Numbered from the stretch's first letter, positions 1-12,436 are shown. The stretch: DNA of 64,000 bases from Brachionus manjavacas (GCA_019054805.1 JAHQIY010000001.1:4788501-4852500); one strand, 5' to 3'. Numbers and translations: made by a program. The notes: generated by a model not told the origin, from the letters alone.

Positions 1-359
1 TAATTTTATATTTAGTTTTATTTTGGTTAACTATACATATGTTGATTCATTAATAAGATTTTTGCAATATTTTTTAATGGTGAAATTATTATTAAAAAAG
101 ATTTGGCAAGTTTTTTTTCTATTTAACTTTTTTGAAATTTTGATATTACGTTGTTTCATTAAAACTCAATACTTAAGCATGTTAAAATTTGAAATATAAT
201 TACGCAATTATTTTTAGAAATGTAAAATAGAAAAAAAATTGCCATTTGGTCTTAACAGAAAATTTTTCTTAATAAAAAATACTAAAAGCCGAATGGTTAA
301 CAATAGTTAGTTAAAATTATAATCTTTTAAAATCAATAAAAAATTCATATTAGTATATT

Positions 360-660
360 TGATGATCCTCTTCCAACTTCACATCCCGCATGCTACCTTT
401 TCTTTGGCGGCAATTGCTACTTGTTTATACGTGGTTTCATCTATTTAATCTCTCTTTCAAGTGATCTTTTGTGTTGTCCAGAATAAAGCGACTTTAAAGA
501 TTCTGTCTGTTGGTATTCTTAAAATATATCCAAGCTATTTAAGACCTCCAAATATTAATTTAGGATGCAGTTCTGGCCTCCACTATTCTATTTCGAATGT
601 CTTCCTAAGAACCTCCATTTTTGCTGATTATGTAATTTTTAGTGATGAATAATTCAAATT
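360..660 (-). mobile_element. Degenerate LINE C-terminal relic
   Basis: Read on the minus strand, this stretch gives LGYILRIPTDRIFKVALFW, interrupted by stops on both sides. It resembles the 'W-LGHVLRMP-DRI-K-AL-W' tail that follows the reverse transcriptase in several non-LTR retrotransposon families. No RT core is visible nearby, so this is a short 3' fragment. The base composition is less AT-rich than its flanks. Family assignment within LINEs is not possible from this piece. Confidence 0.5.
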
Positions 661-2307
661 TTTCGAAAAAAAATTTCAATGATTTACTCATTAATTTTAA
701 GGAGTTCTTATTTTTAGATATTTTACGGGTTTTAATGATCGACATTTAGCGGTAATTTGTTTTTTTTTTAATCTTTACATTTTATTTTACTATAAAATCA
801 AATTTCTTGCTAAAAAAATTAGAATAGACAAAAATTAATTTTAATAACTAAATAATATAATTAATTTAACAATAATTAAAATAATTTATTGTCTAAAATT
901 ACTAATGAATTCAAAATTTAAATTTTTTTTTAAAATTCATTTTTCTAAACTACGGCTTATTAATTGAAATATTCTTGTCAGATAGAAATTTTATTTTATG
1001 TCGTGAAAAGATTATTTTTTTTTTAATTTTTATTATTATTATTTTATTCGTCTGGCAGTTGGTTCCAATTGCTTGCTGTCCTGTTGGAGAAAAAATTTTG
1101 ATTTATTTAATTGATGCTATTTTATTTTCTGGTTTCTTGCTGAGTTTACAAGGCCATCATGACTGAGGATCACTACTTTAAATATTGTAAATTTTTTTAA
1201 TTAATTTAATTTTTAGTATTTCTTTATATGCTTGTTTATATTAAACTCATGAATAATTTGTGCTTAATTTTAAAATGATCAAAATGATGATAATAGATTA
1301 CATTTTTTTAATAATGACTAAAATTAATATTTAGCACCTGAAATTGTTCTGAATCTAGATCAAAGATAAAGACTGTAGGCAATCTTATTCACTTTATTCA
1401 CATGGATTATCTTTGATTTAAACTAACACACGTATCATGTTTCGATATCGATTTTTCCTCTTTATCAAATAGCTCTTTGCAATCATATTATTTTTATCTA
1501 ATCAGTTTCAAAATTTATTAATTTTTTTTCTATTAATTTTCAAAAAAGAATTATATTGGCATGAAAAATTCTGCATTGAAATTAGAGAGAAACAAAAATG
1601 TTTTAATCCTAATTTTTTTCATCTATCTATCGAACGCATGAGCTAATCAAGGGAAATACGCATTAGGTGCTGAAAACTCAGCCCATAAATTAATTTTTTA
1701 GCTCATGACTATTTTTAAATTATTAATAAAGGCATGAGATTAATTGTTGTCAGTAAAAGCAAAGTTTTACAAGTCACTTAAACAAAATAACAATTTTTTA
1801 TGATTTTTTTTTCTAAATTTTTATCTGGACAGTTGTTTATCCTATTCCAAATTTTTTCCAGTTCAATAAAAAATTGTCAATCGACATTTAAAAAATTTTC
1901 CCTCTTTTTTTTAAGTCTCAATAAAATGTCTTTAAACTCTTTATCTATCTACTGAGTAATTTACAAAGTCATGAATTTATTCTAACCATGAGACATTTAG
2001 ATTTAAATAAGACCATAATTTGATAATACTCTACTTTGTTATACAATATAAGTACATAGCGATGACTATTGTTTGAAATGGTGATTTTTAAGATTATTAG
2101 AAAAATAATTAAAAAATTATTTTTATTATTTAGTCATAAACTCATCTATTCAACTTTTTCGAGGCAGAATTCATTGAGGAAAATTTAAAAGAACAAAAGC
2201 AATCGAAATAAAAAAAACTAGGAACAATTAGAAGGCTACAAAATTTAAGTTAGAAATTAAAAATGAATGGAGAAAGAAAGGAATTAAAAAAAATTTTATA
2301 ATTTATT
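661..2307. other. AT-rich non-coding stretch
   Basis: No gene can be supported here. Around 975-1166 on the plus strand there is an open frame preceded by an acceptor-like ...CTTGTCAG, which would encode two hydrophobic segments. It has no ATG start and no partner exon, so I leave it as an unproven exon candidate. Confidence 0.3.
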
Positions 2308-2480
2308 TACAGTGGTTCTAATAAAATCGTAACGCAAAAAAATCCGCGTCCAAATGATGGACGTCCCGTCTTTTTTGCAGCCTAGACGTGTGACCCTTCG
2401 GTTCTAGCCGGATTTTCATAAAATCATTTAGTCGAGTTAAACCAGACCACTCTTGGATTAAAATATCCATGTGACAAAAT
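2308..2480 (+). repeat. Possible Tc1/mariner-type element end
   Basis: The sequence opens with TACAGTGGTTCTAATAAAAT, which resembles the TACAGTGG termini of Tc1/mariner elements. It continues into an unusually GC-rich 100 bases. A matching inverted terminus was not found nearby, so this may be a single surviving end. Confidence 0.3.
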
Positions 2481-4119
2481 CCATGTAAATTTTTTAAAAA
2501 TTTTATATCAAAAGATATAAAAAAGTCAAGTTGCTCAATTTATAAGACTTGTCACTAAAAATAAAGATACTAGTCGAACGGGTAGAAAATTTCTTTATTT
2601 TTAGTCACTGGAAATTTTCTATTGAATTTAAAATGTAAACAATTTACATCAAAATTTTCAAAGGCAGAACAATTCAAAAAAGGTTATGATTACCTTATGA
2701 TTAGACTTTTTAAAGTTTGGAAAAGTTTGAAAAGTTTTAAGCTAAATCTTAATTCAGAATTTTTTCTTTTAAATATTGGGTTAAATTTAAAAAAAAACTC
2801 ACAAAGCTTTGGTAAAGGAATAATGTAAGCTTTCTGTGCAAATTTTGATATATTTTTAGAATTTTTTGTAAAAATCTAGTTGACTTAAACATTATATTTA
2901 AACTTTGTCAATTTTTATAATTTGAATATTATTTTCCTAAAAAAAATGACTAAGATAATACGAATTAAGCATGTTAAAGAGAATATTTATGAATAAGCAT
3001 TAAGTGTATTTAAAAGATTTTATCAGTCAGATCCTATAAATGAATCTGTCATTTCAATCAATTTAATGTTAAAATATTTAATGTTATTGAATAGGTAAAA
3101 AATAAAAATTACTAATTCAAAATTTTTAAATAAATCTTCTCCATGAATACATTTTCCTGTTATATTAAATCTGAATATTTTTAAATAACTTAATTTTCCG
3201 GTCCATCTAAGTAAACCTGGCAATTTTGATGGCCATTCTTTTTTCTTTTAATTAATGAGCTTTTTAATTTATTTTTGTTTTTTTTGATCATAACATTAAT
3301 TGACAGAGTATTATAAATTAGGTGATTAATCTTAACATGGCATGTTACCAAAAGATTGGTTGCTAACACATATTTAGAATATAAATATCTATTTTTCATT
3401 ATTTAAACAATAGTCCCATTCTTTAAATTACAAAAAAAATTTTAAAGGTATAAAAGATTAAACCATAGCAGAAAGCTTAAAAATTCGATCAAAAATCAAA
3501 CAGATCGTATTGTGTTGGGCAAATTTTTTAAAGTAAAGCTGATGCATCAAATTTAGTACACTGTCTTAATTTCCGTGTCTTCTGAAATTTTTAAAAACTT
3601 CAAAAAATGAATGAATATTATGGTTAAAGAAAATTTTAAAATTGCCTAAAAGATCTTAACGTGGACATAAATTTTAGATTTTTTGCAAAGATTTTTTTCA
3701 AGCTTCAAATTTTCAACCCCTAAATAAGGAATCAATTTTTTAAATCAAAATAATTATAAAATTAATTTTATTCTTAACTTTTAAGCCATCACCAAAATCT
3801 AGAATTTCGATTTTGTTTACAGTTACTTTAATTTTAGTATTTAATTTTACCCTATATTCTTAATTAATTTAATTTTGCATTTTACCGCAAAATTGAAATG
3901 CATCAAAATTTTCAAAACCAGATTTGGACCCGCGTTTCATCTATCCTATGTTAAAACTGTTAAAAAATTCTTTCCTTTTAAAGCGTTAACTAAGAGTTAG
4001 TTTTTGAGTTAACTGCGGCGTTCCTAAAAATCAAATTTAGAAATTTTGAAATCAAAAATGTACATTTATATTGTTTGATTCAAATTCTTGTTTTCAATTC
4101 AAATAATTTTAAAAAAATT
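2481..4119. other. AT-rich non-coding stretch
   Basis: I see no supported gene or repeat. Short open frames here are rich in Lys, Asn, Phe and Leu, as expected by chance in AT-rich DNA. Confidence 0.4.
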
Positions 4120-4191
4120 TTCCCACACCGGGAATTGAACCCGGGCCGCCTGCGTGAAAGGCAGGAATCCTAACCACTAGACCATATGGGA
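4120..4191 (-). tRNA. tRNA-Glu (anticodon UUC), copy 1
   Basis: On the minus strand a 72-nt cloverleaf folds with a 7-bp acceptor stem (TCCCATA with TGTGGGA, one G-U pair) and discriminator A. The anticodon stem CCTGC/GCAGG encloses loop CTTTCAC, giving anticodon TTC. The T-arm is CCGGG-TTCAATT-CCCGG, and the A-box-like TGGTCTAGTGG is present. No intron is seen. A run of seven T follows the 3' end on the transcribed strand, a normal Pol III terminator. The sequence is identical to the copies at 4989-5060 and 8264-8335. Confidence 0.96.
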
Positions 4192-4988
4192 TTCGGTATT
4201 TATTTATAAAAAAAAAACAACAAATAATTTAACCAGCTGTAAAAATAGGAGCTCTAGCTGTTACATCCTAGCATTTGGTAATCTAAGCCCATAATGGCAA
4301 GTATGATACTGTTAGCTCTATTTGTAGCCATTTGAAATGTAACTTCTCTTTACCATGGAAAGTTTTGTATTTTGTGAAAATAAAGCTGAAACAAAACCAT
4401 AGAAAATTAAAATAACTACTTATTCTTTTCTATGGATTTTTGTCAGCTTTATTTTCAAATAATAAAATTTTAAAAACATTCAAAAACAAGGAAATATGAT
4501 TTTATTTTATTTTCTCCCCAATTAATTCCAAAAAGAGGAATCTTTATATGGCGAGTATAATATTTAAATGGTCAGTCTCTTTAAATTTATTTGTGAATAA
4601 TATAACTTTGAAAACTGATAATAAATTATTGACTTTTTATTTAGAATATTTATCACTTGAATACAAGACTTTGAAAAAAAAATCAAGACTAATATTATTC
4701 ATTATTATTTTACTTTAATTTATATCGCTTTACGTTGTTCTTTTTTTCTATTATTAGTTGCAACTTTAACTATATAAATACTTAAAGCCATCCAACTATC
4801 ACAAGATATTTTTATTTCTTTCTATTTATCTTAAATCAAATCTATTTATCATTTGGCTGAAAGGAAGGGCTAAACTCCGTTCCAATTTTCCTGGGGATTT
4901 TCAATAATAATATCGCTTCACATTAGTCCATGGATTTATTTCGAAAAAAAAGCTAAATTTAAAAATTTTTTATAGTCAAAAAAAAATT
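4192..4988. other. Spacer between tRNA-Glu copies
   Basis: AT-rich spacer without a supported gene. An imperfect inverted pair (GGATTTTTGTCAGCTTTATTTTC near 4434 against GAAAATAAAGCTGAAACAAAACC near 4375) lies inside it. The text near 4920 (CATTAGTCCAT) also occurs upstream of tRNA copy 3, hinting at a shared duplicated flank. Confidence 0.4.
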
Positions 4989-5060
4989 TTCCCACACCGG
5001 GAATTGAACCCGGGCCGCCTGCGTGAAAGGCAGGAATCCTAACCACTAGACCATATGGGA
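4989..5060 (-). tRNA. tRNA-Glu (anticodon UUC), copy 2
   Basis: Identical in all 72 positions to copy 1, with the same anticodon TTC and discriminator A. On the transcribed strand it is followed by AAAATTTTTTTTTG, a Pol III terminator. Its 5' flank (TCTGGTTTAATAGAAACAAA on the plus strand) closely matches that of copy 3 but not copy 1, so copies 2 and 3 were probably duplicated together with flanking DNA. Confidence 0.96.
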
Positions 5061-5138
5061 TCTGGTTTAATAGAAACAAATAATCTTTAAATGAATAAAA
5101 ATAAAAGAAATAAAATTCATCATTCTTTTTCAAATTTT

Positions 5139-5925
5139 ATGACCAGTTGGTCACAAAATTTGTGACCAAGTTAGTCGGTACCGGTTTGGTGACCACTCTG
5201 GCCATAAAAGTTTAAGACCAGGTTTTTTGTGACCAAGAAAAAAAATGTGTGACCAGAATTTTATTTTGTAATTATTAAAATCTTAATAAACATTTGAATT
5301 CTTTAATTAACATTTTAATATTGCAATTATAATTTTAGGTGTTTTTTTGAACAATGAAAAAAATGAACTCTAATAGACAGATTTCTTAGTTGTACAGCTA
5401 TTAGATACGCCAAGTTAGGAGTTTATTTTCATGCTTCTAGTTTCTATTTCTAAGATTTAGAACCATCTTATTATCTTTTATTTTACAGTTTAAATTCGAA
5501 CATTCTTGAATTGGTAAAGCTAGTCCAAAGTCTCGAAGTTTAATTAAAAATTAAATTGTTCATCATTTTCTAAATTTTGAATGCTAATTTTGGCTTATCA
5601 AAAGTGAATTAGATTTTCAAAATAAAAATAGTATGAAAAAGTTTTTCAATGTATTTATATGCAAGTATTTAATTTAAAATGAAATAATTAATTGTACAAA
5701 AATCTACTTGAAATTAATTTCAAAATTGATTAATATTTTATTTACAATATTTTAGAAATCAAAATAAAATTTATTCAGTGTGACCATAATTTTTTTGTGA
5801 CCACTAATTTTTTTAGTGACCAAAAAACTGGTTACAAAAAACCTGGTCATAAACTTTAATGACCAGATTGGTCACCAAACCGGTACCGACTAACTTGGCC
5901 ACAAATTTTGTGACCAACTGGTCAT
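5139..5925. mobile_element. Non-autonomous TIR element (MITE)
   Basis: The left arm begins ATGACCAGTTGGTCAC at 5139. Its inverted copy ends GTGACCAACTGGTCAT at 5925. The arms run about 130-150 bp each and share the landmark GTTAGTCGGTACCGGTTTGG. Each arm contains several further TGTGACCA-type repeats. The core of roughly 500 bp is AT-rich and encodes nothing recognisable. I could not identify a clear target-site duplication, so the superfamily is open. The element sits just upstream of tRNA copy 2. Confidence 0.85.
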
Positions 5926-8263
5926 GAAAGAGGTAAGACTCCTAAAGCGATATAAGTTTGCCTTCAGGTAATGGGAAAAGTGATATATAGAGTTTCATGT
6001 ACCAAATGAGTTCATTTTTATTACATAGAATCATGTCAAAAATCATTTACAAAATGCATATTAATTTATTCAAGTTAAGAACAAAAAAATTTTCAAGAAT
6101 TTTGCTGAATATCTCATCTAATTATAAACTAAAATAAAATCAATTATATAAAGATTACTAACTGGATTTTTTTATTCATGTGGCAATTTTTTTGATTTTC
6201 TAAAAATACGAGTAACTTTTACAATTAATAATAGTAAAATTATCAAAAAAATCGAATAAGCAAACAAAAATATTCACTAATTTAAAAATTAAAGATAAAG
6301 GAACTTAATCAATTTCTACAATAAACCATTAGAATTTAGATATATATTAAAAAGAATAAAATATTATAATTTTTTAAAAACAAATTCAATCAATTTATTT
6401 ATTAAACTGGCTCTGAACAAAAAGTTAAAATTTTAATGAATTTTTATTTTAAAATTTACGATAAAAATTAAAATAAGATATTAAACATTAAAGCTATAGA
6501 TTTAAAGGTTTTAAAATAATTTCCTCTTTTAATTTCCATGTCCTTTTTAAAAATTTTTTATAAGAAAGATAGCTCAATATTAATGAACTTTAATAAATGA
6601 TTAGAAAAATTGCTTGATTTCTTTTCTCAATAAATCAGAATGAACAAAGTGATGAAATGAGAAAGTTTGTTACATTACGTATTAGGTTTTTTGAAAAATT
6701 AATTAAACTTAAGTCTAAACATCATCACGATTCAAAGGGAAATTGCTTTAGGCACCTAGAGTTTTAACTCGAGTTATGTAGAGAATAAAATTAATTTATA
6801 TAAAGAAAGCAGATAAACTCTTTTTTTTAATATCAATGTTAATGAACATATATAATCCAATTCAAAAGCATTCGTCTCGATCGAAAAATTTTCATACACC
6901 CATTGAATTATGAAAAATAATTTTAGCAATTTTTACAGTATTTTCATTAAGCAGGAAGCTAAATATGATATTTTGCAGGAAGTAATTTTCCTCATTGTGG
7001 AGAACAAGTGCCGATGAATTTTGAACAATAAAAATTGAAAATTTAGCTCGAGTACACTCAAAATTTAAATTAAAAAATTTAAAATTTACTACAAAGTTAA
7101 ATTAAAATTTTTTCTAATATCTCTCTTTTTTTAGATCAATATTTTGATTTATAATTTACTGTTATTAACGTGTTATTACAAGCTTTAAACAACCGAAAAC
7201 TTCACCAGAACTTGTAATTTAATCACTGAACAAATTAAATCCAAATTCTGCACCCTTGATAACTTTAGAATTTTTATTTAAATCTTAAATTGTTTTATTT
7301 AGATGGTAAAATGTCTTTTTTGACCAAAAAAAATGCCAAATGGAACAAGCTATTCTGCAATGTCAAGCAATTTTTTAATGAAATTGATTAAACTAAGCCA
7401 AACACAAGTAGATAACATTTCCGGTTCAAACGAGCACTATGAGTCTATCAAAACAAATAACCAAATTCTAGTTCGAATTTTAAATTTAATCGAAAAAGAA
7501 AATAAATGTTTAGACAAAAAAACCACTCGTTTTCCTCTTCTTTTGCCAAGTAAAAAAATTAATTAAATATTCTAATCAAATAGATGAAGTTAATTGCTTG
7601 ATAATTATCATTCCATGCACTCTAATTTTAAAATTAAGAAAACCATTTTTTTCTTCATTCTGATTATTTAATTAATTAAAAAATAATTCAGCTTGAATTT
7701 ATCTTGACTTTTGTCATTAGCAATATTTAGAGGATGATATATATTTTTTTTAATCCTACCCAAGCACTTAATATTAAATCAAAAATAAATCTGCACGTTT
7801 GCGGAACTGCAAATAGGATGAGGTTCAAATAAAGAAAAAATTTATAATCAATAACTTTGTCATCAATTTTAAATATTTTTATCAAAATGAGTTGGTATCG
7901 TAAATTTGTAACAATTTTTCAGTGCATTAAAATCAGATATGACGTGATCAATAAATGGATTTTTTTCAAATCAAATACGCATTTTTGAAGCCACTAATTC
8001 ATTTCTGAAACGTAAATTGTTAAAAAAAAATGTAGCCTTCAGCTTAATAATTATTGTGATAAATCAAATTCGAAAACCTGACTAGATGATTAACTGAGCA
8101 AAGAAATTATTTTTCCTTTCATATTTGGGTTCTGAATTCAATTTTAGAAATTTAAGATAAATTTTAATCATAATTATTTTAAATCGATTTCCTTTGGATT
8201 TTCGCATTAGTCCATAAAACTATTGATTTTCAAGAAAATTAATTTTTTCAGAAAAAAAAAATT
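5926..8263. other. AT-rich non-coding stretch
   Basis: Apart from the small candidate frame at 7333-7566, nothing here can be supported as a gene, RNA or repeat. Confidence 0.4.
7333..7566 (+). CDS. Small hypothetical ORF, 77 aa
   Basis: An ATG-initiated frame of 77 codons whose base composition is richer in G and C than its flanks and whose residue content is mixed, unlike the Lys/Asn/Phe runs of chance frames here. It starts MPNGTSYSAMSS and ends SKKIN. No signal peptide, membrane segment, cysteine pattern or known domain is visible. It follows an acceptor-like TTTTATTTAG 30 nt upstream, so it could instead be part of an exon. I do not recognise a family, and it may not be a gene at all. 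Confidence 0.25.
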   Translation: MPNGTSYSAMSSNFLMKLIKLSQTQVDNISGSNEHYESIKTNNQILVRILNLIEKENKCLDKKTTRFPLLLPSKKIN

Positions 8264-8335
8264 TTCCCACACCGGGAATTGAACCCGGGCCGCCTGCGTG
8301 AAAGGCAGGAATCCTAACCACTAGACCATATGGGA
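8264..8335 (-). tRNA. tRNA-Glu (anticodon UUC), copy 3
   Basis: Third identical 72-nt tRNA-Glu gene with anticodon TTC. The transcribed-strand 3' flank is again a T-rich run (AAAATTTTTTTTTC) suited to Pol III termination. The 5' flank (CTGGTTTAATAGAATCAAGT on the plus strand) matches that of copy 2 over more than 20 bases, supporting local duplication. Confidence 0.96.
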
Positions 8336-11033
8336 CCTGGTTTAATAGAATCAAGTAATCTACTTATTAAAGATAATAGGGATTATTCTCACTAAAAATA
8401 ATGTAAGTCTGGTTTGGAACTCGAGAAAAAAATTAAAGTAAACTACTAATTATTTATTCTAACAAAGAAGAGTTGTAATTTTTCTATTTTCGAAATAGAA
8501 TTTTCTAATTAATATAAAAGTAATTTTAATATTTTTGCACTCGTTTGGACTCGAATTTGTTACTTCATCAAAAATACCATGTACAAAAAGAGTAAGCAGA
8601 AGTTTTAAATTTTGAACCCTAAAAATTGATTTCCAAACTTCTTAATGTTGATTGAAAGGAGTCACGTTAAGGAAACTGTAGCTTGCAATAAAAAAGGTTA
8701 GAGAACCAACTTGATCTAATTTACATTAGACCTATGATTAGACATTTTTAAATTACATAATTGACAAAATTTAAAGTTGCTGTTAAAAGAATTCATATCG
8801 AATTAAAAAAAAAATCTCTCAAAAATCAATCATATCTTCAAAAGCTATTAAATAATTTTTATAAGAAAATTTCCAATCTATTTGAAAATATGAATTTTTT
8901 TCTGTTTAATTAATTATTAGAGGAAGCAAATTTTTTTTTGTCAAATTGTAATTTAGTTGTTATCAAATCCCTGTGAGATCATTCTTTTTTACAAGCCTTA
9001 CTAAGAACCAAAATAAAATAATAATATTTTATGAAGGTAAAACAAATAAAGGAAAAATTTATCACCAAATTGATTTTATCGACTTGATTCAATTTTTATG
9101 AATTGATCTAAATTTTTTCTTATTATCATATTTATTTTTCTTTTTTTCTTAAATCAGAATATTTGAAGACAATGTTTTTAAGAACCTAGATATTTTTGTC
9201 ATTAAATTATTCTTGTTTGTCAGCAGTTTTAAACGACACAGTAAACTTATCAAAGGTGTATATTAAAATTTGTAATTTTTTAGAAAAAATCTAATGATTT
9301 CTAAAACCTTTCAATTTTTAGTGATATACTCGAATTAAGCAATCTAATCTAAAAAAAATTGAATTTACCAATTTTTTTAAATATTAGCCCTTCACTTAAA
9401 CTCAAGACCTAATGCAATTAAATTTTAATTTCCTCAACAAACTTCATTTTCAAACGCAGCACTTAAAGTTGTGTTTTAAGTGAGGTATTTTTTTTCAAAA
9501 AAAATTTTTTCCACAGTCAACACTTATTTAGAATTTTTGAGTTAACTTATTGAGAGATTTTAGCAAAAGAAGGAACGTTACGTGGTGCGTGGTTTAAAAT
9601 TTAAAGTGGAGGTCCTCTTTCATATGGTTATACGGTATTAAAATTTTTTACTAAAATTTTACTTACAAAATTTTTTTAAAATATTTAAATACGGAAATTT
9701 AATTTTAGGTTTCTAAAATATTATTTAATTCACTATCTTGTTTAACTATTGAAGAAAATGGTTTTATCTTAAGGTTCAACTCCTTTATCAATTCATTTTT
9801 TGCACTAAGTTTTAGATTATGTATCATTTGGCACTGTACAAAGAATACATTTATTACATTTGAAATATATTTGAACCGTACAAACCTTACAAAATAAAAT
9901 TAGAATTAAAATTAATTTTTTTTCTGAAAAAAATTGACCTAAATGTGGCCACCACAATAACTGCATTTAACCCTAAAGATTAATCTTAATTATAATTAAA
10001 TTGTTTGATTTTTAAGTGAATCTTTAACGTTATTGTTTTTGCATTTATGTCAAAGACTTTGAAATGAATTTAAAAAAACATTATCAAGCCAGATCTAACG
10101 ATTTGACTTAAAAAAAATTTTAAAAGTCAAAATACTGACTTGACTGTGAAAAGACTTAATTTGACTTTTTTTTCTGACTTTTGCTCAAGTCTGGTAGAGC
10201 TATAGACAATGAGCTAATTATCTTTTAAATATTCTTTTGTGCCCTATGGTGTACTTTTGCTATGAATCCTTTTTAGCTTTGAATTAAAAGTGTACTTTTG
10301 TAAGCAAGCTTTTGCATTGTTTCCAGCTAATAAAATAAATATAAAAAGTTCCTCTCTTTTTTTAATTAACCTGATTCTCTAAACCAGGACTCCGTTTTTT
10401 TATGTAACATGTTTAAACCAAAAACGACAAAGTTCAAGACCTTGTAAAGGTAAAGGACCCAAAAGAACACTTTTTATGCTTTTTTAAGGAATTAAGTATT
10501 CAAAAATTAAAAATAAGTTCTTTGTCAATCCATGGTCTGGTATGGTGTCACGTGGGCTATTCATTTTATCTAGATCTTTCGCTAGATTTTGGTATAGTTT
10601 TTAATCTAAATGAAAATAATTAAAATCTTACTTCAAATGTACATTTTTAATTTTATTATTTTATTATTATTTAACAAATTTTTTAAATCTAATAATTCAA
10701 ATTTAAAAAAAGGTTTAATGGAATTTTTGATAAATGGATACTTCCTCACTGAATTTTCATCTTGAATCATTGATTTTGTTTTTTTTTTATTTAAAAATTC
10801 AGAATAACATACGCCTTTGTTGTACTTACAATTACAATTATTACCTTTTCATCGAATTTTCTCTTTTAGCGGAAAACATTGTTCCATAAATGGAAAAACA
10901 TTTGGCTTTATTCTAAATAATTGCTCGCAGATGCTTTAATCTTAATGTGCCATTTATTAAGGTTAAATTTTACCAAGACATAATTATCTAAATTAGCATC
11001 AGATTCAAAATGTAATCTGCCTAATTTTTTTAA
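8336..11033. other. AT-rich intergenic region
   Basis: No gene is supported. At about 10,065-10,185 there are several GACTT/AAGTC words and a terminus-like GCTCAAGTCTG. These recall the AAGTC-rich ends of the hAT-like MITEs at 38.9 and 49.7 kb and may be a decayed relative, but no second end or target duplication was found. Confidence 0.35.
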
Positions 11034-11150
11034 AATTATCAATTATTTTTTTCATTCAAATGCTTCAAAATTTACCATTTTACTTATAAAAGTTATTTTT
11101 CTAATAATCATTCTTTTCCTAAAGCACTTGATGTGACAAGACGACAAGGC

Positions 11151-12122
11151 ATGATACCTGTTGGTGAATTGCTACTTATCCTGGTCGTACTAAGCCTATG
11201 GTTGCTATCTATTTTGCTTTGTCTGAGTAAATACCAAAAATTGCGCACCATCCCACCCATGCTGCCTCCGTACAGCAGTGAACCTATGCACATAGAAGAT
11301 GTCAAAATAGTCAAAGACGAGCAGGACACAATAATTTACCGCAAAAAGCCCACATACTCCCGCTATTCGGCCGTAAAAAAAAACCCTATTGAAGCAAAAA
11401 TCGGCTCTCATCATATTCAATCAAATGGTAGCTTAAAGGCAAGCTTTAAGTCGCGGATTCGCTCGAATTCGGAGCCGCGACTTACTGCTTGTCTCCGATC
11501 GGACACAGTCTGCAAGCCATACTGGTCCTATTCCAGAGATTACTACAATCGCTTCAGGCTAAAACAGCTGCTTCCCCAGCACGCACTCTCGCTCTCCTAC
11601 AATCCGACTCAGACCGATATTGTTAGAGCGAAATTTTTTGACCGGTCATCTAACCGGGTTGTTTACCAATTTTCTAAAAATACGCACAAACGCGTTTCAG
11701 ACCGACGGACTTTGTACGCCAAGTCAAAGTTCCGTAAGCCTTTGAGCGAAATAAAAAATTCGGACAGAACTTGGTCAATGCAGTCCAAAGATGAGATGAG
11801 CATGAAGGGTTCGAATGACTCGAATGAGGCTGTTTTGAAAATTTCCAGACAATTCAAAAAATTAAGCCGAAAGATGGCATTATCCGAAAATCCAAAATCG
11901 AGTGATTTGCTCGATCCAAACTGGATTCCGCCACAAGTACGCGAGAGTTTACTCAATTTACACTACAACCTACACAAAAAACCGACTCTACTTCAAACTA
12001 GTCGCATCAGCAAGTCTGATTCCAATCTCAAATCGAAAAATGTGCTCCCTATGGACGAGTTATCGAAAAAAATTTTCAGCCTACAAAATACAAACGATAA
12101 AAAACATTCGTGTTTATTGTAA
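11151..12122 (+). CDS. Unrecognised single-pass membrane protein
   Basis: A long, clearly coding exon, much richer in G and C than its flanks. From the first ATG at 11151 it encodes 323 residues. Residues about 6-27 form one strong hydrophobic segment (GELLLILVVLSLWLLSILLC), suiting a signal anchor. The rest is a basic, Ser/Arg-rich and probably disordered tail with several RSNSEP- and KSDSNL-type serine patches. The frame stays open upstream to 11034 and a good acceptor (TTCTTTTCCTAAAG, ending 11124) precedes it, so an upstream coding exon with the true start is possible. The C-terminus HSCLL is not a CaaX box, because Cys is third from the end. A poly(A) signal follows at 12339. I recognise no family; a small N-terminal anchor with a long cytosolic basic tail suggests a scaffold or adaptor, but this is speculation. 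Confidence 0.75.
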   Translation: MIPVGELLLILVVLSLWLLSILLCLSKYQKLRTIPPMLPPYSSEPMHIEDVKIVKDEQDTIIYRKKPTYSRYSAVKKNPIEAKIGSHHIQSNGSLKASFKSRIRSNSEPRLTACLRSDTVCKPYWSYSRDYYNRFRLKQLLPQHALSLSYNPTQTDIVRAKFFDRSSNRVVYQFSKNTHKRVSDRRTLYAKSKFRKPLSEIKNSDRTWSMQSKDEMSMKGSNDSNEAVLKISRQFKKLSRKMALSENPKSSDLLDPNWIPPQVRESLLNLHYNLHKKPTLLQTSRISKSDSNLKSKNVLPMDELSKKIFSLQNTNDKKHSCLL

Positions 12123-12338
12123 AATTAAATAAGAGATACTTTTTAGTTTGCTTGTACGTGGTAGAAAGAGTTTTCAATTTAATCGAGTTTTATTTATTAA
12201 ATTTTTATTTAGAATATTTTTTTGTTGAAAAATAGCTATCTGTTTGTTAAAGTTAACCTTTAAGTTGTTTTTATTTTTGTTGAAATATCAAAGAATTTTT
12301 TTAAATAAGAAATTTAATTAAGTTTTTTTTGTAAAAAA

Positions 12339-12344
12339 AATAAA
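12339..12344 (+). other. Poly(A) signal AATAAA
   Basis: Canonical hexamer about 220 nt after the stop codon of the membrane-protein gene at 11151-12122. Most likely the 3' end signal of that transcript. Confidence 0.5.
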
Positions 12345-12436
12345 GAATTTATTTTAACGTGTAACCTAGAAAAATATACTAATTAACTAAAAAAAAGGCT
12401 TATGCTCTTTTAAAATAAAATATGACATTTTTTTAG

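Noticed and set aside
2622-2828. Plus-strand ATG-less open frame rich in Lys/Phe/Leu/Asn
   Set aside because: Composition is what translated AT-rich non-coding DNA gives; there is no domain, signal or splice context.
12108-12122. C-terminal prenylation (CaaX) in the 11.1 kb protein
   Set aside because: The protein ends SCLL, with Cys third from the end rather than fourth.
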